From Sphingobacteriia bacterium (GTDB lineage: Bacteria > Bacteroidota > Bacteroidia > Bacteroidales > UBA7960): 64,000 nt of DNA. The DNA is taken from positions 1 to 64,000 of the forward strand of contig JAABRR010000020.1 in assembly GCA_011390785.1 (NCBI GenBank), given 5' to 3'. This document shows, in pieces, positions 8,617 through 17,977 of the stretch (its first letter is position 1; the number at the start of each line of letters is the position of its first letter). A program made the position numbers and the translations under genes. Under the pieces are notes generated by a model. The model was not told the DNA's origin, searched no databases, and was given only the letters and a program-made list of their open reading frames with translations.

Positions 8617-10395
8617 ATGGCAAAAAAATATTTGGATAAGCCTTCGAAATTTAACAACACCCCAATTGTTGAGGTAAGAAATGATGCTTACCATGTAATT
8701 AACGGTTGGGAAAATATTGTTGTTGAGCTGAATAAGGAGATTCAAAATCTGAAGGGTAAAAAAAAACTGGTGGTTGTGGAAACTTATCAGGGAGTGATTC
8801 ACGAGGAAGTAATGCAGCACCTGGAATCCGGATTGCAATACGACCTGTTTGTCCGGGCCGAGGAATTGATGTTGTCGGAAAATGATCTAAAAATACTAAT
8901 TTACCCGGATGTAACCGACGACCGGATTTTTGGTTATTTAACCCGGCTGGAAATCGACGCCTTTTATGATTCCGAAAAAGTGGAGCAATTACAACAAGAA
9001 CTTGCCGGATTGCAAGAAGGAACTGTGCTAATTTACGGAACCGGTGCGGCACATGTTTGTCCGGAACCCGACCTTTTGGTATATGCCGATATGGCCCGCT
9101 GGGAAATCCAGTTGCGGATGCGAAAACACCTCGTAGATAATATCGGAGTGAATAACCGCAACACCCCCGATTGGATGCTCCTTTACAAGCAAGGTTACTT
9201 TGTAGATTGGCGCGTTTGCGATCGGTTGAAAAAGCAACTTTTCGACAAATGGGATTATGTGCTAGATACCAACAAAGCTGGCTCACCCAAGTTGGTATCA
9301 GGTAAAGCGGTTCTGGAAGGACTAAAAGAAGCTGCGAACCGTCCGTTCAGCGTGGTTCCATTCTTCGATCCCGGCCCATGGGGCGGCCAATGGATGAAGG
9401 AAGTGTGCAATCTTGATCCTTCTGCCGAAAACTACGCATGGTGCTTCAATTGTGTGCCCGAAGAAAACAGCCTGCTGCTGAAGTTTGGTCATGATGTGAT
9501 TGAGCTCCCTTCTATCAACCTGGTTTTTCGCTATCCGCGCGAATTGCTTGGAGACCCTGTCCATGGTCGGTTTGGCGATGAGTTCCCCATCCGCTTTGAT
9601 TTTCTGGATACCATGGATGGTGGCCATCTGAGCCTTCAGGTGCATCCGCTTACTGAATACATCCAGCAGAAATTTGGCCTGAATTACACCCAGGATGAAA
9701 GCTATTATATGATGGATGTGGAGGATGATGCCATTGTGTATCTGGGTTTAAAAGAAGGAATTAAACCCAATGAGATGCTGTCTGAAATGGAAGAAGCGCA
9801 ATCCGGGGGCAAACCTTTTGATGCCGAAAAACACGTGCAAACCTGGCCGGTAAAAAAACACGATCATGTCTTGATTCCAGCCGGTACAGTCCATTGCTCA
9901 GGTAAAAACAGTATGGTGTTGGAAATCAGTGCTACGCCCTACATCTTCACCTTTAAGCTTTGGGACTGGGGCCGCCTCGGATTGGATGGCAAACCGCGAC
10001 CGATTAATATTGAGCATGGCAAAAAGGTAATTCAATGGGATCGTACCACTGAATGGACCCGCCAAAACCTGGTAAATCGTGTTGAAACAGTTGCCGAAGG
10101 CGATGGCTGGGTAGAAGAACGCACCGGCCTGCACGAACGGGAATTTATCGAAACCCGGCGGCATTGGTTTACTAAAAAAGTGGAGCACCATACCAACGGC
10201 GGAGTGAATGTAATTTGCCTGGTGGAAGGGGATGAAATTGTTGTGGAAAGCCCTTCCGCTGCATTTGAACCATTTGTGGTGCATTATGCCGAAGTATTTA
10301 TTGTTCCGGCGCAGGTGGGTGAATACACCATTCGCCCCAGCGAAAACGCCGTTGGGCAAAAATTTGCAACATTAAAGGGATATGTAAGATTTTAA
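8617..10395 (+). CDS. Class I mannose-6-phosphate isomerase-like protein with extra N-terminal domain
   Basis: Predicted metal-dependent phosphosugar isomerase. The C-terminal part, about residues 300-592, has the class I phosphomannose isomerase marks: LQVHP with His343, GIKPNEM near 381-387 and IPAGTVHCSG with His426, all expected zinc ligands or neighbours. Classical enzymes are about 310-390 residues, so this 592-residue protein carries about 250 extra N-terminal residues. That part has a VVVETYQGV strand and a GTGAAHV ... LLVYADMARWEIQ segment recalling a P-loop kinase-like fold, but no GxxxxGK motif, so kinase activity is not supported. Third member of the isomerase cluster, followed 11 bases later by another GPI-family cupin. 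Base composition is visibly richer in G+C than its surroundings. The exact substrate is unknown. Confidence 0.8.
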   Translation: MAKKYLDKPSKFNNTPIVEVRNDAYHVINGWENIVVELNKEIQNLKGKKKLVVVETYQGVIHEEVMQHLESGLQYDLFVRAEELMLSENDLKILIYPDVTDDRIFGYLTRLEIDAFYDSEKVEQLQQELAGLQEGTVLIYGTGAAHVCPEPDLLVYADMARWEIQLRMRKHLVDNIGVNNRNTPDWMLLYKQGYFVDWRVCDRLKKQLFDKWDYVLDTNKAGSPKLVSGKAVLEGLKEAANRPFSVVPFFDPGPWGGQWMKEVCNLDPSAENYAWCFNCVPEENSLLLKFGHDVIELPSINLVFRYPRELLGDPVHGRFGDEFPIRFDFLDTMDGGHLSLQVHPLTEYIQQKFGLNYTQDESYYMMDVEDDAIVYLGLKEGIKPNEMLSEMEEAQSGGKPFDAEKHVQTWPVKKHDHVLIPAGTVHCSGKNSMVLEISATPYIFTFKLWDWGRLGLDGKPRPINIEHGKKVIQWDRTTEWTRQNLVNRVETVAEGDGWVEERTGLHEREFIETRRHWFTKKVEHHTNGGVNVICLVEGDEIVVESPSAAFEPFVVHYAEVFIVPAQVGEYTIRPSENAVGQKFATLKGYVRF

Positions 10396-10406
10396 AAAAA
10401 ACAAAT

Positions 10407-11186
10407 ATGAATTTCAATCCCGGCTTCAATATACGCCCCACCTCCCACCCTATGGGATTCCAATATGGCCCTGATGTTTTTGGACCACAGGTTGAAAACC
10501 GAACACTGGATTCTATTCGGAAAAGTCTGCGCAATCCGCATTGTTCCGGCCCCGATCCTGTTTATTCCATTGCCATGGATGTGGGAAAAAAGGAACATCT
10601 CCACCTACTAAAGCAACATCACTTATTGTATGGTGCGGTAACTTATGCTGCCGGAAAACTGGGCGATGAACCGGTGCGCAGCCAGGGTCACATTCACAAG
10701 GTTTCATTACTTTCGAAATGGTCAACACCCGAAGTTTACGAAATATGGTCGGGCAAGGCCATCATTTACATGCAGGAAACCGCGCAGGAAAATCCGGGCC
10801 GTTGCTTTGCCGTGACGGCTCAACCTGGCGATGTGGTGATTGTACCCCCCAACTGGGCCCATGCAACCATCAGCGCCGACCCATTGAAACCCCTTACCTT
10901 TGGCGCGTGGTGCGACCGCGACTATGGTTTTGAATATGATGATGTAAGGGCACACAAAGGCCTGGCGTGGTTCCCCATTTTAAATTCATCAGGAAAGATA
11001 GAATGGCAAAGAAACCCAAGTTATCAAACCGAAAACCTGATCGAAAAATCTCCTGAAATCTATTCCCAACTTAACATCGCACCCGGCAAGCCCATCTATA
11101 CGCAGTTTGAAGAGCATCCTGAAAAATTCCTTTTTGTACCACAACCACAATTGGTGAAAGTATTATGGCAATACTTTTTACCATAA
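10407..11186 (+). CDS. Glucose-6-phosphate isomerase-family cupin protein
   Basis: Second cupin of the GPI family in this cluster (259 residues), only distantly similar to the one at 7803. Metal ligands are readable as His95 and His97 (GHIHKVS), Glu109 (TPEVYEIWSG) and His152 (PPNWAHATI). The fold is an N-terminal strand region, a cupin core at about 80-185 and a C-terminal extension. The start follows the upstream isomerase by 11 bases, so the two are very likely cotranscribed. Family knowledge suggests aldose-ketose isomerisation of a hexose 6-phosphate. Two GPI-type cupins plus a mannose-6-phosphate isomerase together suggest either different sugar substrates or sequential steps of one conversion; the sequence does not say which. 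Confidence 0.8.
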   Translation: MNFNPGFNIRPTSHPMGFQYGPDVFGPQVENRTLDSIRKSLRNPHCSGPDPVYSIAMDVGKKEHLHLLKQHHLLYGAVTYAAGKLGDEPVRSQGHIHKVSLLSKWSTPEVYEIWSGKAIIYMQETAQENPGRCFAVTAQPGDVVIVPPNWAHATISADPLKPLTFGAWCDRDYGFEYDDVRAHKGLAWFPILNSSGKIEWQRNPSYQTENLIEKSPEIYSQLNIAPGKPIYTQFEEHPEKFLFVPQPQLVKVLWQYFLP

Positions 11187-11626
11187 TAACTATCCACCCA
11201 AACTAAACTGACTGCATGGCTGGAGTATCGATAGGACTATCAGTGGTTTTGATTTTTGCTTGTCTACTAAATCTATTGTCAATTAATTTGTAAATTCGCA
11301 TTTCATAAAGACAACCAGTTTTCACTCATGCAAATTGTCAATCCACTATATGATACTGCCTTTTTGTGCCTGATGCAAAATCAGAAGTACGCCAAAAAGG
11401 TTTTGTCTGTCATTCTGTATGTGGATGTTGTTGATGTTTATCTGGGACAACAGGAAACATATTTTATTGATGTGAGAAATGGTTTTATCTGATGACGAAT
11501 TCAATCAATCGAAGTAAAATGCAATTCTAACGTTTAAGCAATCTGGCGAGTATGATTCGTTAAACATTAATCGGGTGGAAATCATCATGCGAGTTCCATC
11601 AAACCTTTAAAACAAAATTTTTAAGA
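11187..11626 (+). other. Gap of 440 bases holding a nuclease-gene remnant
   Basis: Apart from the truncated PD-(D/E)XK reading frame at 11328-11492, annotated separately, nothing coding is seen. The sequence just before 11627 should hold the promoter of the DUF1080 gene, but no clear consensus box was found. Confidence 0.4.
11328..11492 (+). pseudogene. Truncated Rpn/PD-(D/E)XK nuclease-family transposase-like gene
   Basis: An ATG-initiated frame of 54 residues begins MQIVNPLYDTAFLCLMQNQK and continues YAKKVLSVIL, VDVYLGQQET. This is the characteristic N-terminus of the Rpn/PD-(D/E)XK nuclease transposase-like proteins common in Bacteroidota (typically about 250-320 residues, starting INPLYDxAFKxLMExxxxAKKxLSxIL). 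It ends in TGA just after the YFIDVRNGFI segment, before most of the nuclease core, and the rest of the protein is not found downstream. I infer a decayed remnant. The match is from memory of the family, so confidence is moderate. Confidence 0.6.
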
Positions 11627-12994
11627 ATGAAAAAAACAATCTTAGCAATCCTGTTTGTAGCAGGTATTTTAACAATTCAGGCTCAGGAAAACTGGCAAAA
11701 TCTCTTTAACGGCCAAAATTTCAATGGCTGGGAAAAGCTCAATGGCGATGCGGAGTATATTATTGAAGAAGGTGGTATCATAACTGGTATTTCCCGTTTA
11801 AACACCCCCAACACATTTTTGGCAACAGAACAAAACTACGCAGATTTTATCCTGGAATACGAAGTAAAGGTAGACAACGAACTCAATTCAGGGGTACAGA
11901 TTCGAAGTAACAGTTTTGATTCGTACAATTCCGGGCGCGTACACGGTTACCAGGTGGAGCTCGACCCGGGCTCGAGGGCCTACAGTGGCGGTATCTTTGA
12001 TGAAGCACGCCGCGGCTGGATGTATCCACTGGCAGACAATGAAGCAGGCCGCCAGGCTTTTGTGCAGGGGCAGTGGAATCATTTCAGGGTAGAAGCCATT
12101 GGCAATACCATTCGAACCTGGATAAACGGACAAATGTGCGCCAATCTTGTTGACGATATGACCAGTGAAGGATTCATTGCTCTTCAGGTGCATAGCATCC
12201 GAAACCAGGAACAGGTTGATAAACGTGTAAGCTGGAAAAACATCAGAATAGCAACAAACAGCCTGCAGGAAGCCCGCTGGCCTGTTGATCCAAACGTACG
12301 CGAGATCAGCTACCTGGTAAACGAACTCTCAGAAAATGAAATCCGTAAAGGGTGGAGACTACTCTGGGATGGTGAAACCAGCAACGGATGGATTGGTGCC
12401 AAACTAGATCATTTTCCTGAAAAGGGCTGGGAAATCAATGATGGAGTGCTCACTATTCTTGCCACTGACGGAGCCGAATCAACCGGCCCTGGCGACATCA
12501 TTACCGAAGATGTCTTCGCCAATTTTGAACTGGAACTTGAGTTTAATTTTACCGAGGGTGCCAATAGCGGAATCAAATATTTCGTTGACCCCGAACTTAA
12601 CAAAGGCCCGGGATCTGCCATTGGTTGCGAATTTCAGATATTGGATGATCAAAGACATCCAGATGCCAAAAATGGTGTAAACGGTAATCGTACCCTCTCA
12701 TCTCTTTATGACCTGATGACAGGAGAGATTCTTACCGCTGGTAACAGGGTAAACAAAAGCACCGATACATGGCATAAGGCCCGGATTGTTTCCAAAGATG
12801 GTAAGGTTGAACATTGGCTAAACAATGAGAAAATGATTGAATACGATCGTTTCTCACAAATGTTCAGGGCACTGGTTGCTTACAGCAAGTATGCACAATG
12901 GGAAAAATTTGGCCAGTGGGAACAAGGACATATCCTGCTTCAGGATCATGGCGACACGGTTCATTACAGAAGTATTAAGATACGTGAGTTTTAG
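11627..12994 (+). CDS. Secreted tandem DUF1080 (3-keto-disaccharide hydrolase-type) protein
   Basis: Exported protein of 455 residues with a signal peptide (residues 1-20, ending TIQAQ). Two DUF1080 concanavalin-like domains follow. The first, about 22-205, starts NWQNLFNGQNFNGWEKL and contains LNSGVQIRSN. The second, about 240-455, starts WRLLWDGETSNGWIG and contains GANSGIKYFV and EFQILDD. Such domains are annotated as 3-keto-disaccharide hydrolases after work on Bacteroides glycoside processing through 3-keto sugars. Substrate binding or hydrolysis of a carbohydrate in the periplasm is likely, but unproven here. It lies downstream of the isomerase cluster on the same strand with a 440-base gap, so it is probably a separate transcript. 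A strong terminator follows at 13024. Confidence 0.82.
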   Translation: MKKTILAILFVAGILTIQAQENWQNLFNGQNFNGWEKLNGDAEYIIEEGGIITGISRLNTPNTFLATEQNYADFILEYEVKVDNELNSGVQIRSNSFDSYNSGRVHGYQVELDPGSRAYSGGIFDEARRGWMYPLADNEAGRQAFVQGQWNHFRVEAIGNTIRTWINGQMCANLVDDMTSEGFIALQVHSIRNQEQVDKRVSWKNIRIATNSLQEARWPVDPNVREISYLVNELSENEIRKGWRLLWDGETSNGWIGAKLDHFPEKGWEINDGVLTILATDGAESTGPGDIITEDVFANFELELEFNFTEGANSGIKYFVDPELNKGPGSAIGCEFQILDDQRHPDAKNGVNGNRTLSSLYDLMTGEILTAGNRVNKSTDTWHKARIVSKDGKVEHWLNNEKMIEYDRFSQMFRALVAYSKYAQWEKFGQWEQGHILLQDHGDTVHYRSIKIREF

Positions 12995-13023
12995 AATCGC
13001 TAAAAAATAGAAACCAATTTCAG

Positions 13024-13072
13024 AGATCCGCTATCAGAGAAGTATTCATTTTCTGATATCGGATCTTTTCCT
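13024..13072 (+). terminator. Intrinsic terminator after the DUF1080 gene
   Basis: A long stem GATCCG-C-TATCAGA (13025-13038) pairs with TCTGATA-T-CGGATC (13052-13065) with one internal mismatch, followed by TTTTCCTTTT. It lies 30 bases after the DUF1080 stop codon. Confidence 0.8.
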
Positions 13073-13262
13073 TTTGATGGAAGTCCAATAGGAGACCCAC
13101 TCTATCTGAAATTTTGACAGCAGACACCCCGTTTGAATGCCATTATGTCTTAATAATGAGCTTGTTCGGCCTTGGTTTGTTCTTTGATGAATTGTGTTTG
13201 ACCAATCAATTTTTATCTGCACCTGAAAACAAAACCCTTTCAAAAAAGTAAAACCAGAATAT

Positions 13263-15857
13263 ATGAACTCAGAAAATTTCACCTTAAAATCGCAGGAAAC
13301 GCTGCAAAAAGCCCAGGAAATTGCCATGGGCTATCAACATCAGGCGGTAGAAAATGGGCATCTACTCAAAGCCATCCTTACTGTTGATGAAAATGTTGCA
13401 CCCTACCTCTTAAAAAAATGCAATGTAAACCTGCAAAATTTCAACCAGGTACTGGAACGCATCATTGAATCCTATCCACGTGTGAGTGGTGGAAGTACCT
13501 ACCTTTCTGCAAGTGCCAACAAGGTATTACAGGATGCCCTGAAACAATTAAAAGACTTTGGTGATGAGTACATCAGCATTGAACACCTTTTGCTTGCATT
13601 GCTAAAAGGAAACGATAGTATCGCCAACCTAATGAAAGATAGTGGCTTAAGCGAAAAAGACCTAAAGGCAGCCATACAGGAATTAAGAAAAGGAAGCAAA
13701 GTAAACACTCCATCAGCCGAAGATAGCTTCAATGCCCTGGGGCGCTATGCCAGAAACCTGAACCAGGATGCTCTATCAGGTAAAATGGACCCCGTGATTG
13801 GGCGCGACGAAGAAATCAGGCGCATTTTGCAGATCTTGTCACGTCGCACCAAAAATAATCCCATCCTTATTGGTGAACCCGGAGTAGGGAAAACGGCGAT
13901 TGCCGAAGGACTTGCCCATAGAATTATAAATGGTGATGTGCCTGAAAACCTGAAGTCGAAAAAAATATTCAGTCTCGACATGGGATCACTCATTGCAGGA
14001 GCCAAATACAAGGGTGAATTTGAAGAGCGATTAAAGGCTGTAATCAAGGAAGTGACTTCGTCTGATGGTGAGGTGGTTCTCTTTATTGACGAAATTCACA
14101 CCCTGGTGGGTGCCGGTGGAAGCAGCGAAGGAGCCATGGATGCAGCCAACATCCTTAAACCTGCTCTGGCACGTGGAGAATTAAGAGCTATTGGGGCGAC
14201 AACCTTGAAAGAATACCAACGATATTTTGAGAAAGACAAAGCCCTGGAAAGAAGATTCCAGACGGTAATGGTTGATGAACCCGACCGTGTAGATGCCATA
14301 TCTATCCTTCGTGGTTTAAAAGAACGCTACGAAACACACCACCAGGTAAGGATCAAAGACGAAGCCATTGTAGCTGCTGTTGATCTCTCTCAAAGGTATA
14401 TTTCCGACAGATTTCTGCCCGATAAAGCCATCGACCTTATAGATGAAGCTGCTTCAAAACTCAGGTTGGAAATAAACTCTGTTCCCGAAGAACTGGATGA
14501 AGCCGAAAGAAAAATCCGACAGCTGGAAATTGAAAAAGAAGCCATTAAAAGAGAAAAAGATGAAGTGAAACTTGCTGAGCTCAACGAGTTGCTCGCAAAT
14601 CTTTACGAACAGAAAAACCTGATCAAAGCTCGTTGGGAAAGCGAAAAAGAAGTTGTGAATGGCATTCAGCTTACCAAAAAAACCATAGAACAGCTAAAAC
14701 TGGAAGCAGAACAGGCAGAAAGAAACGGAGACTTTGGCCGGGTAGCCGAAATTCGATATGGCAAATTAAAGGAAGAAGAGCAAAAACTGGAAAAATATAA
14801 CGAAAAACTTGTTGAGATGCAGGGCAATTCAGCTCTTATCAAAGAAGAAGTTTCGTCAGAAGATATTGCCGATGTGGTTTCACGTTGGACGGGAATACCC
14901 GTTAGTCGCATGCTGCAAAGTGAAAGAGAAAAGCTGCTTACCCTTGAGAACCACCTACATAAAAGAGTTGTAGGACAACAGGAAGCTATAGAAGCCGTTT
15001 CTGATGCCATTCGAAGAAGTCGGGCCGGTTTGCAGGACAACAAACGCCCCATAGGGTCATTTATCTTTTTGGGCACCACCGGGGTTGGAAAAACAGAGCT
15101 GGCAAGAGCCCTTGCAGAGTTTCTCTTTAATGATGAAAACTCCATGATCCGGATTGATATGTCGGAATACCAGGAAAGACATACTGTAAGCCGCTTAATT
15201 GGCGCACCTCCCGGCTATGTAGGCTATGAAGAAAGCGGACAGCTAACCGAATCGGTAAGGAGAAAGCCATACTCAGTAGTTTTGCTCGATGAGATTGAAA
15301 AAGCACACCCTGATGTATTTAATATTCTGCTCCAGGTTCTTGATGAAGGCAGGCTTACAGATAACAAAGGCCGAACTGCTGATTTTAAAAATACGATCAT
15401 CATCATGACTTCAAACCTGGGATCATCGTTGATACAGGAAAACTTTGAAAAAACAAATAATTCCAATCAGAATGAAATACTGGAACAAACACGTTTGCAG
15501 GTAACCACCCTGCTAAAGAAAACCATAAGACCAGAATTTCTGAATAGAATCGACGAGATCATCATGTTTAAACCATTAGAGTTTAATGAATTGAGAGAAA
15601 TTGTGGGTATTCAGATTAAGAATATTTCGCATATGCTATCTGAAAATGGCATTGATCTTCAGGTTTCCGAACCTGCTATTAGCTGGCTGGCGCAGGCAGG
15701 ATTTGATCCACAATATGGTGCCCGCCCACTAAAAAGAGCTATTCAGAAAAATATTCTGAACATTCTTTCCAGAGAAATTCTCGCAGGAATAATTACCCGT
15801 GATTCGAAAATTATGATCAGGGTAAAAGACAATGAGCTGGAATTTGTTAATGAATAA
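13263..15857 (+). CDS. clpB: ATP-dependent disaggregase ClpB
   Basis: Hexameric AAA+ chaperone that rescues aggregated proteins together with DnaK. It has 864 residues, the normal ClpB length. Order: Clp N-domain (1-145; [14 protein letters not shown]); AAA1 with Walker [10 protein letters not shown] from residue 204 and Walker [11 protein letters not shown]; coiled-coil middle domain at about 400-520, which separates ClpB from ClpA and ClpC; AAA2 with Walker [10 protein letters not shown] from residue 604, the pore loop GYVGYEE and Walker [12 protein letters not shown]; and the C-terminal small domain ([15 protein letters not shown]). Single gene between terminators. No clear heat-shock operator (CIRCE) was seen upstream. 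Confidence 0.97.
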   Translation: MNSENFTLKSQETLQKAQEIAMGYQHQAVENGHLLKAILTVDENVAPYLLKKCNVNLQNFNQVLERIIESYPRVSGGSTYLSASANKVLQDALKQLKDFGDEYISIEHLLLALLKGNDSIANLMKDSGLSEKDLKAAIQELRKGSKVNTPSAEDSFNALGRYARNLNQDALSGKMDPVIGRDEEIRRILQILSRRTKNNPILIGEPGVGKTAIAEGLAHRIINGDVPENLKSKKIFSLDMGSLIAGAKYKGEFEERLKAVIKEVTSSDGEVVLFIDEIHTLVGAGGSSEGAMDAANILKPALARGELRAIGATTLKEYQRYFEKDKALERRFQTVMVDEPDRVDAISILRGLKERYETHHQVRIKDEAIVAAVDLSQRYISDRFLPDKAIDLIDEAASKLRLEINSVPEELDEAERKIRQLEIEKEAIKREKDEVKLAELNELLANLYEQKNLIKARWESEKEVVNGIQLTKKTIEQLKLEAEQAERNGDFGRVAEIRYGKLKEEEQKLEKYNEKLVEMQGNSALIKEEVSSEDIADVVSRWTGIPVSRMLQSEREKLLTLENHLHKRVVGQQEAIEAVSDAIRRSRAGLQDNKRPIGSFIFLGTTGVGKTELARALAEFLFNDENSMIRIDMSEYQERHTVSRLIGAPPGYVGYEESGQLTESVRRKPYSVVLLDEIEKAHPDVFNILLQVLDEGRLTDNKGRTADFKNTIIIMTSNLGSSLIQENFEKTNNSNQNEILEQTRLQVTTLLKKTIRPEFLNRIDEIIMFKPLEFNELREIVGIQIKNISHMLSENGIDLQVSEPAISWLAQAGFDPQYGARPLKRAIQKNILNILSREILAGIITRDSKIMIRVKDNELEFVNE

Positions 15858-15863
15858 CCATAA

Positions 15864-15903
15864 GGTGCAAAGATCAACATGCAAAATCGTTGATCTTTGC
15901 ATA
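15864..15903 (+). terminator. Hairpin downstream of clpB
   Basis: Perfect 13-bp stem TGCAAAGATCAAC (15866-15878) with GTTGATCTTTGCA (15889-15901), loop of 10, starting 8 bases after the clpB stop. No T run follows, so it may act as a 3'-end stabiliser or a weak terminator. Confidence 0.6.
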
Positions 15904-15999
15904 CAATCGTGGTTTTGACTCTTCGCTTTTATATAATGCTGTAAAATATTTCCTATTTTTGCAAGGTCTAAAAAAATGAAGAACTAAAAACCTGCCCTT

Positions 16000-17214
16000 T
16001 TGAATACCCCCTTTTTTATAGCCCGCCGAATGGGGAAAGAGAAAAAGAACCTGACAGGTTTGGTAAAACTCATTGCCGTTTTATCCATAGCCTTAGGTAT
16101 TACTGTTATGGTAATAGCTGTTTCGGTGGTTACAGGTTTTCAAAATGAGATTAAGAATAAGGTAATTGGCTTTGGCTCTCACATCCAAATAAGCAACTTC
16201 GACTACAATCTTTCTTACGAAGCCAAACCCATTAGCAAAAGTCAGGACTTTTACCAATACATCCCTACCCTGCCTAATGTAGAAAATATCCACGTTTTCG
16301 CCACCAAACCGGGGATTATAAAAACAGATAACGAAATTCACGGTGTAATTTTCAAAGGTGTGGGTTCTGATTACGACTGGAAATTTTTCAACAGCAATCT
16401 TATTGATGGCCAGGTGCTTGCCATTAATGATTCGGTAAGAACCGACCAGATTCTTATCTCATCTTACATTTCAAAGCTGCTCCAGCTCAATACGGGTGAC
16501 GATGTACTGATATATTTTATTCAAGACCCACCCAGGGTAAGAAAATTGAATATTGCAGGAATTTATGAAACAGGTATGGAAGAGCTCGATCAGATATTTA
16601 TTATCGGTGAGCTTCAGCTTTTACAGCGGCTTAACAACTGGGATGCTGATCAGGTTGGTGGATTCGGAATCGTATTGGAAGATTACAACCAGCTTTATTC
16701 AACCTATCTTTCCATTTTGGATATGTTGCCTTACGATGTGGATGCTCGCACCATAGATGAAATTTACCCGCAGATATTTGACTGGCTGGCCTTGCTCGAT
16801 ATGAATGTTTACGTAATCATAATCATTATGATATTGGTTGCCGGCATCAATATGATTACTACTTTGTTGATATCGGTGCTGGAAAAAACCAATATGATCG
16901 GAATCCTGAAGGCATTGGGGGCGAGCAACCGTTTGGTAAGAAAGGTCTTTCTTTACCATGCAGGTTTTTTAATTGCAAGAGGAATGATATGGGGCAATAT
17001 ATTAGGCATAGGCTTATCGCTTTTGCAACAAAGCTTTGGAGTTGTAAAACTATCTCAGGAATCCTATTTTGTGGATGTGGTTCCCATTAATTTCGACATC
17101 ATAAACATTCTGTTCATCAATGCCGGAACCTTTGCCATTTGCATGATTATGCTGATAGTTCCCAGCTACATCATCTCAAAGGTATCACCCGTAAAAGCCA
17201 TTACATTCCGATAA
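16000..17214 (+). CDS. ABC transporter permease, LolC/LolE-like (FtsX family)
   Basis: Inner-membrane permease of 404 residues resembling lipoprotein-releasing LolC/LolE. It has an N-terminal TM helix at about 22-45 (LIAVLSIALGITVMVIAVSVVTGF), a large periplasmic domain at about 50-265, and three C-terminal TM helices (from about 270, 325 and 365) containing the FtsX segment NMITTLLISVLEKTNMIGILKALGAS. The protein begins MNTPFFIARR, matching the family start, and this requires a TTG initiation codon at 16000. No in-frame ATG fits; an out-of-frame mini reading frame ATGAAGAACTAA lies just upstream. The ATPase partner (LolD) is not adjacent, as is usual in Bacteroidota. Lipoprotein export is the likely role. 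Confidence 0.85.
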   Translation: MNTPFFIARRMGKEKKNLTGLVKLIAVLSIALGITVMVIAVSVVTGFQNEIKNKVIGFGSHIQISNFDYNLSYEAKPISKSQDFYQYIPTLPNVENIHVFATKPGIIKTDNEIHGVIFKGVGSDYDWKFFNSNLIDGQVLAINDSVRTDQILISSYISKLLQLNTGDDVLIYFIQDPPRVRKLNIAGIYETGMEELDQIFIIGELQLLQRLNNWDADQVGGFGIVLEDYNQLYSTYLSILDMLPYDVDARTIDEIYPQIFDWLALLDMNVYVIIIIMILVAGINMITTLLISVLEKTNMIGILKALGASNRLVRKVFLYHAGFLIARGMIWGNILGIGLSLLQQSFGVVKLSQESYFVDVVPINFDIINILFINAGTFAICMIMLIVPSYIISKVSPVKAITFR

Positions 17215-17250
17215 AAAAAGCCACCCAAAATTCATTTCGGGTGGCTTATG
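17213..17250. terminator. Bidirectional terminator between convergent genes
   Basis: AAGCCACCC (17218-17226) pairs with GGGTGGCTT (17239-17247). It is flanked by an A run on the left and T-containing sequence on the right, so it can serve both the permease gene and the opposing barrel gene. Confidence 0.8.
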
Positions 17251-17274
17251 TATTTAAAAACTTATTTTGTAATA

Positions 17275-17901
17275 TTAGAAGAGGAGCAATCCTACACTAA
17301 AGACAATTTGACGAGGACGGGTGTCAAACTCATAGGTATTATCTCCAAGTTGTATTCCATTACCCAGATTACTTAGTCCGAATTGATACTTGAGGTCCAG
17401 GGCAATATTTCCAAGAGTAACACCTGCTCCCAGCTGAAAGCCATAAGTAGCAGAGTTGAATCTTTCTTTGAAAGCGAAATCTTCAGACATGTTAGAGTCA
17501 GAATTGATCATGATGGTTGCAACCGGACCCAAACCTGCTCTAATAGGCCCAATTTTGGTTCCTACCATAACAGGAATATCTAATTGGGAGAATTTCTGAA
17601 TTACATCGGTCCTTGTATCGCCCTGTTCTACAACCAGGTAATTACCCGAATTTACAAATAACAATTCGGGCATAATGAAGAGACCCAGCAGAGATACTTC
17701 TCCCATCAAACCAACATGAAATCCTGTGTATGAATCAGATATGGTTTTAACTTCAGATTGTACATTCTCTATGGAAGTAAAGGAAACAGACTCAGATGGG
17801 AGTCTTGAAAAATTAAGTCCGCCTCTCAAACCAAACGATACTTGTGCCTGCGATACTTGTATGGCAAACAACATCATTAAAAATAGGGCTGTTTTTTTCA
17901 T
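17275..17901 (-). CDS. Outer-membrane beta-barrel protein (PorT-like family)
   Basis: Small exported porin-like protein of 208 residues. A signal peptide (MKKTALFLMMLFAIQVSQAQ) is followed by VSFGLRGGLNFSRL, a typical first strand of the Bacteroidota outer-membrane beta-barrel families. Alternating strands follow (FHVGLMGEVSLLGLFIMPELLFV, YGFQLGAGVTLGNIALDLKYQFGLS), and it ends in an aromatic-terminated strand (IVFSVGLLLF), the usual barrel-assembly signal. No specific function can be assigned. It is convergent with the LolC/E-like gene and shares the terminator hairpin. It is separated from the upstream DUF349 gene by 76 bases and may have its own promoter. Confidence 0.8.
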   Translation of the reverse strand: MKKTALFLMMLFAIQVSQAQVSFGLRGGLNFSRLPSESVSFTSIENVQSEVKTISDSYTGFHVGLMGEVSLLGLFIMPELLFVNSGNYLVVEQGDTRTDVIQKFSQLDIPVMVGTKIGPIRAGLGPVATIMINSDSNMSEDFAFKERFNSATYGFQLGAGVTLGNIALDLKYQFGLSNLGNGIQLGDNTYEFDTRPRQIVFSVGLLLF

Positions 17902-17977
17902 GATTTTACAGTTTTAAAATTTTAGGGTTAGAATCACAAATCATACCATTATTATAATTATTTACAATTTACTCGTT

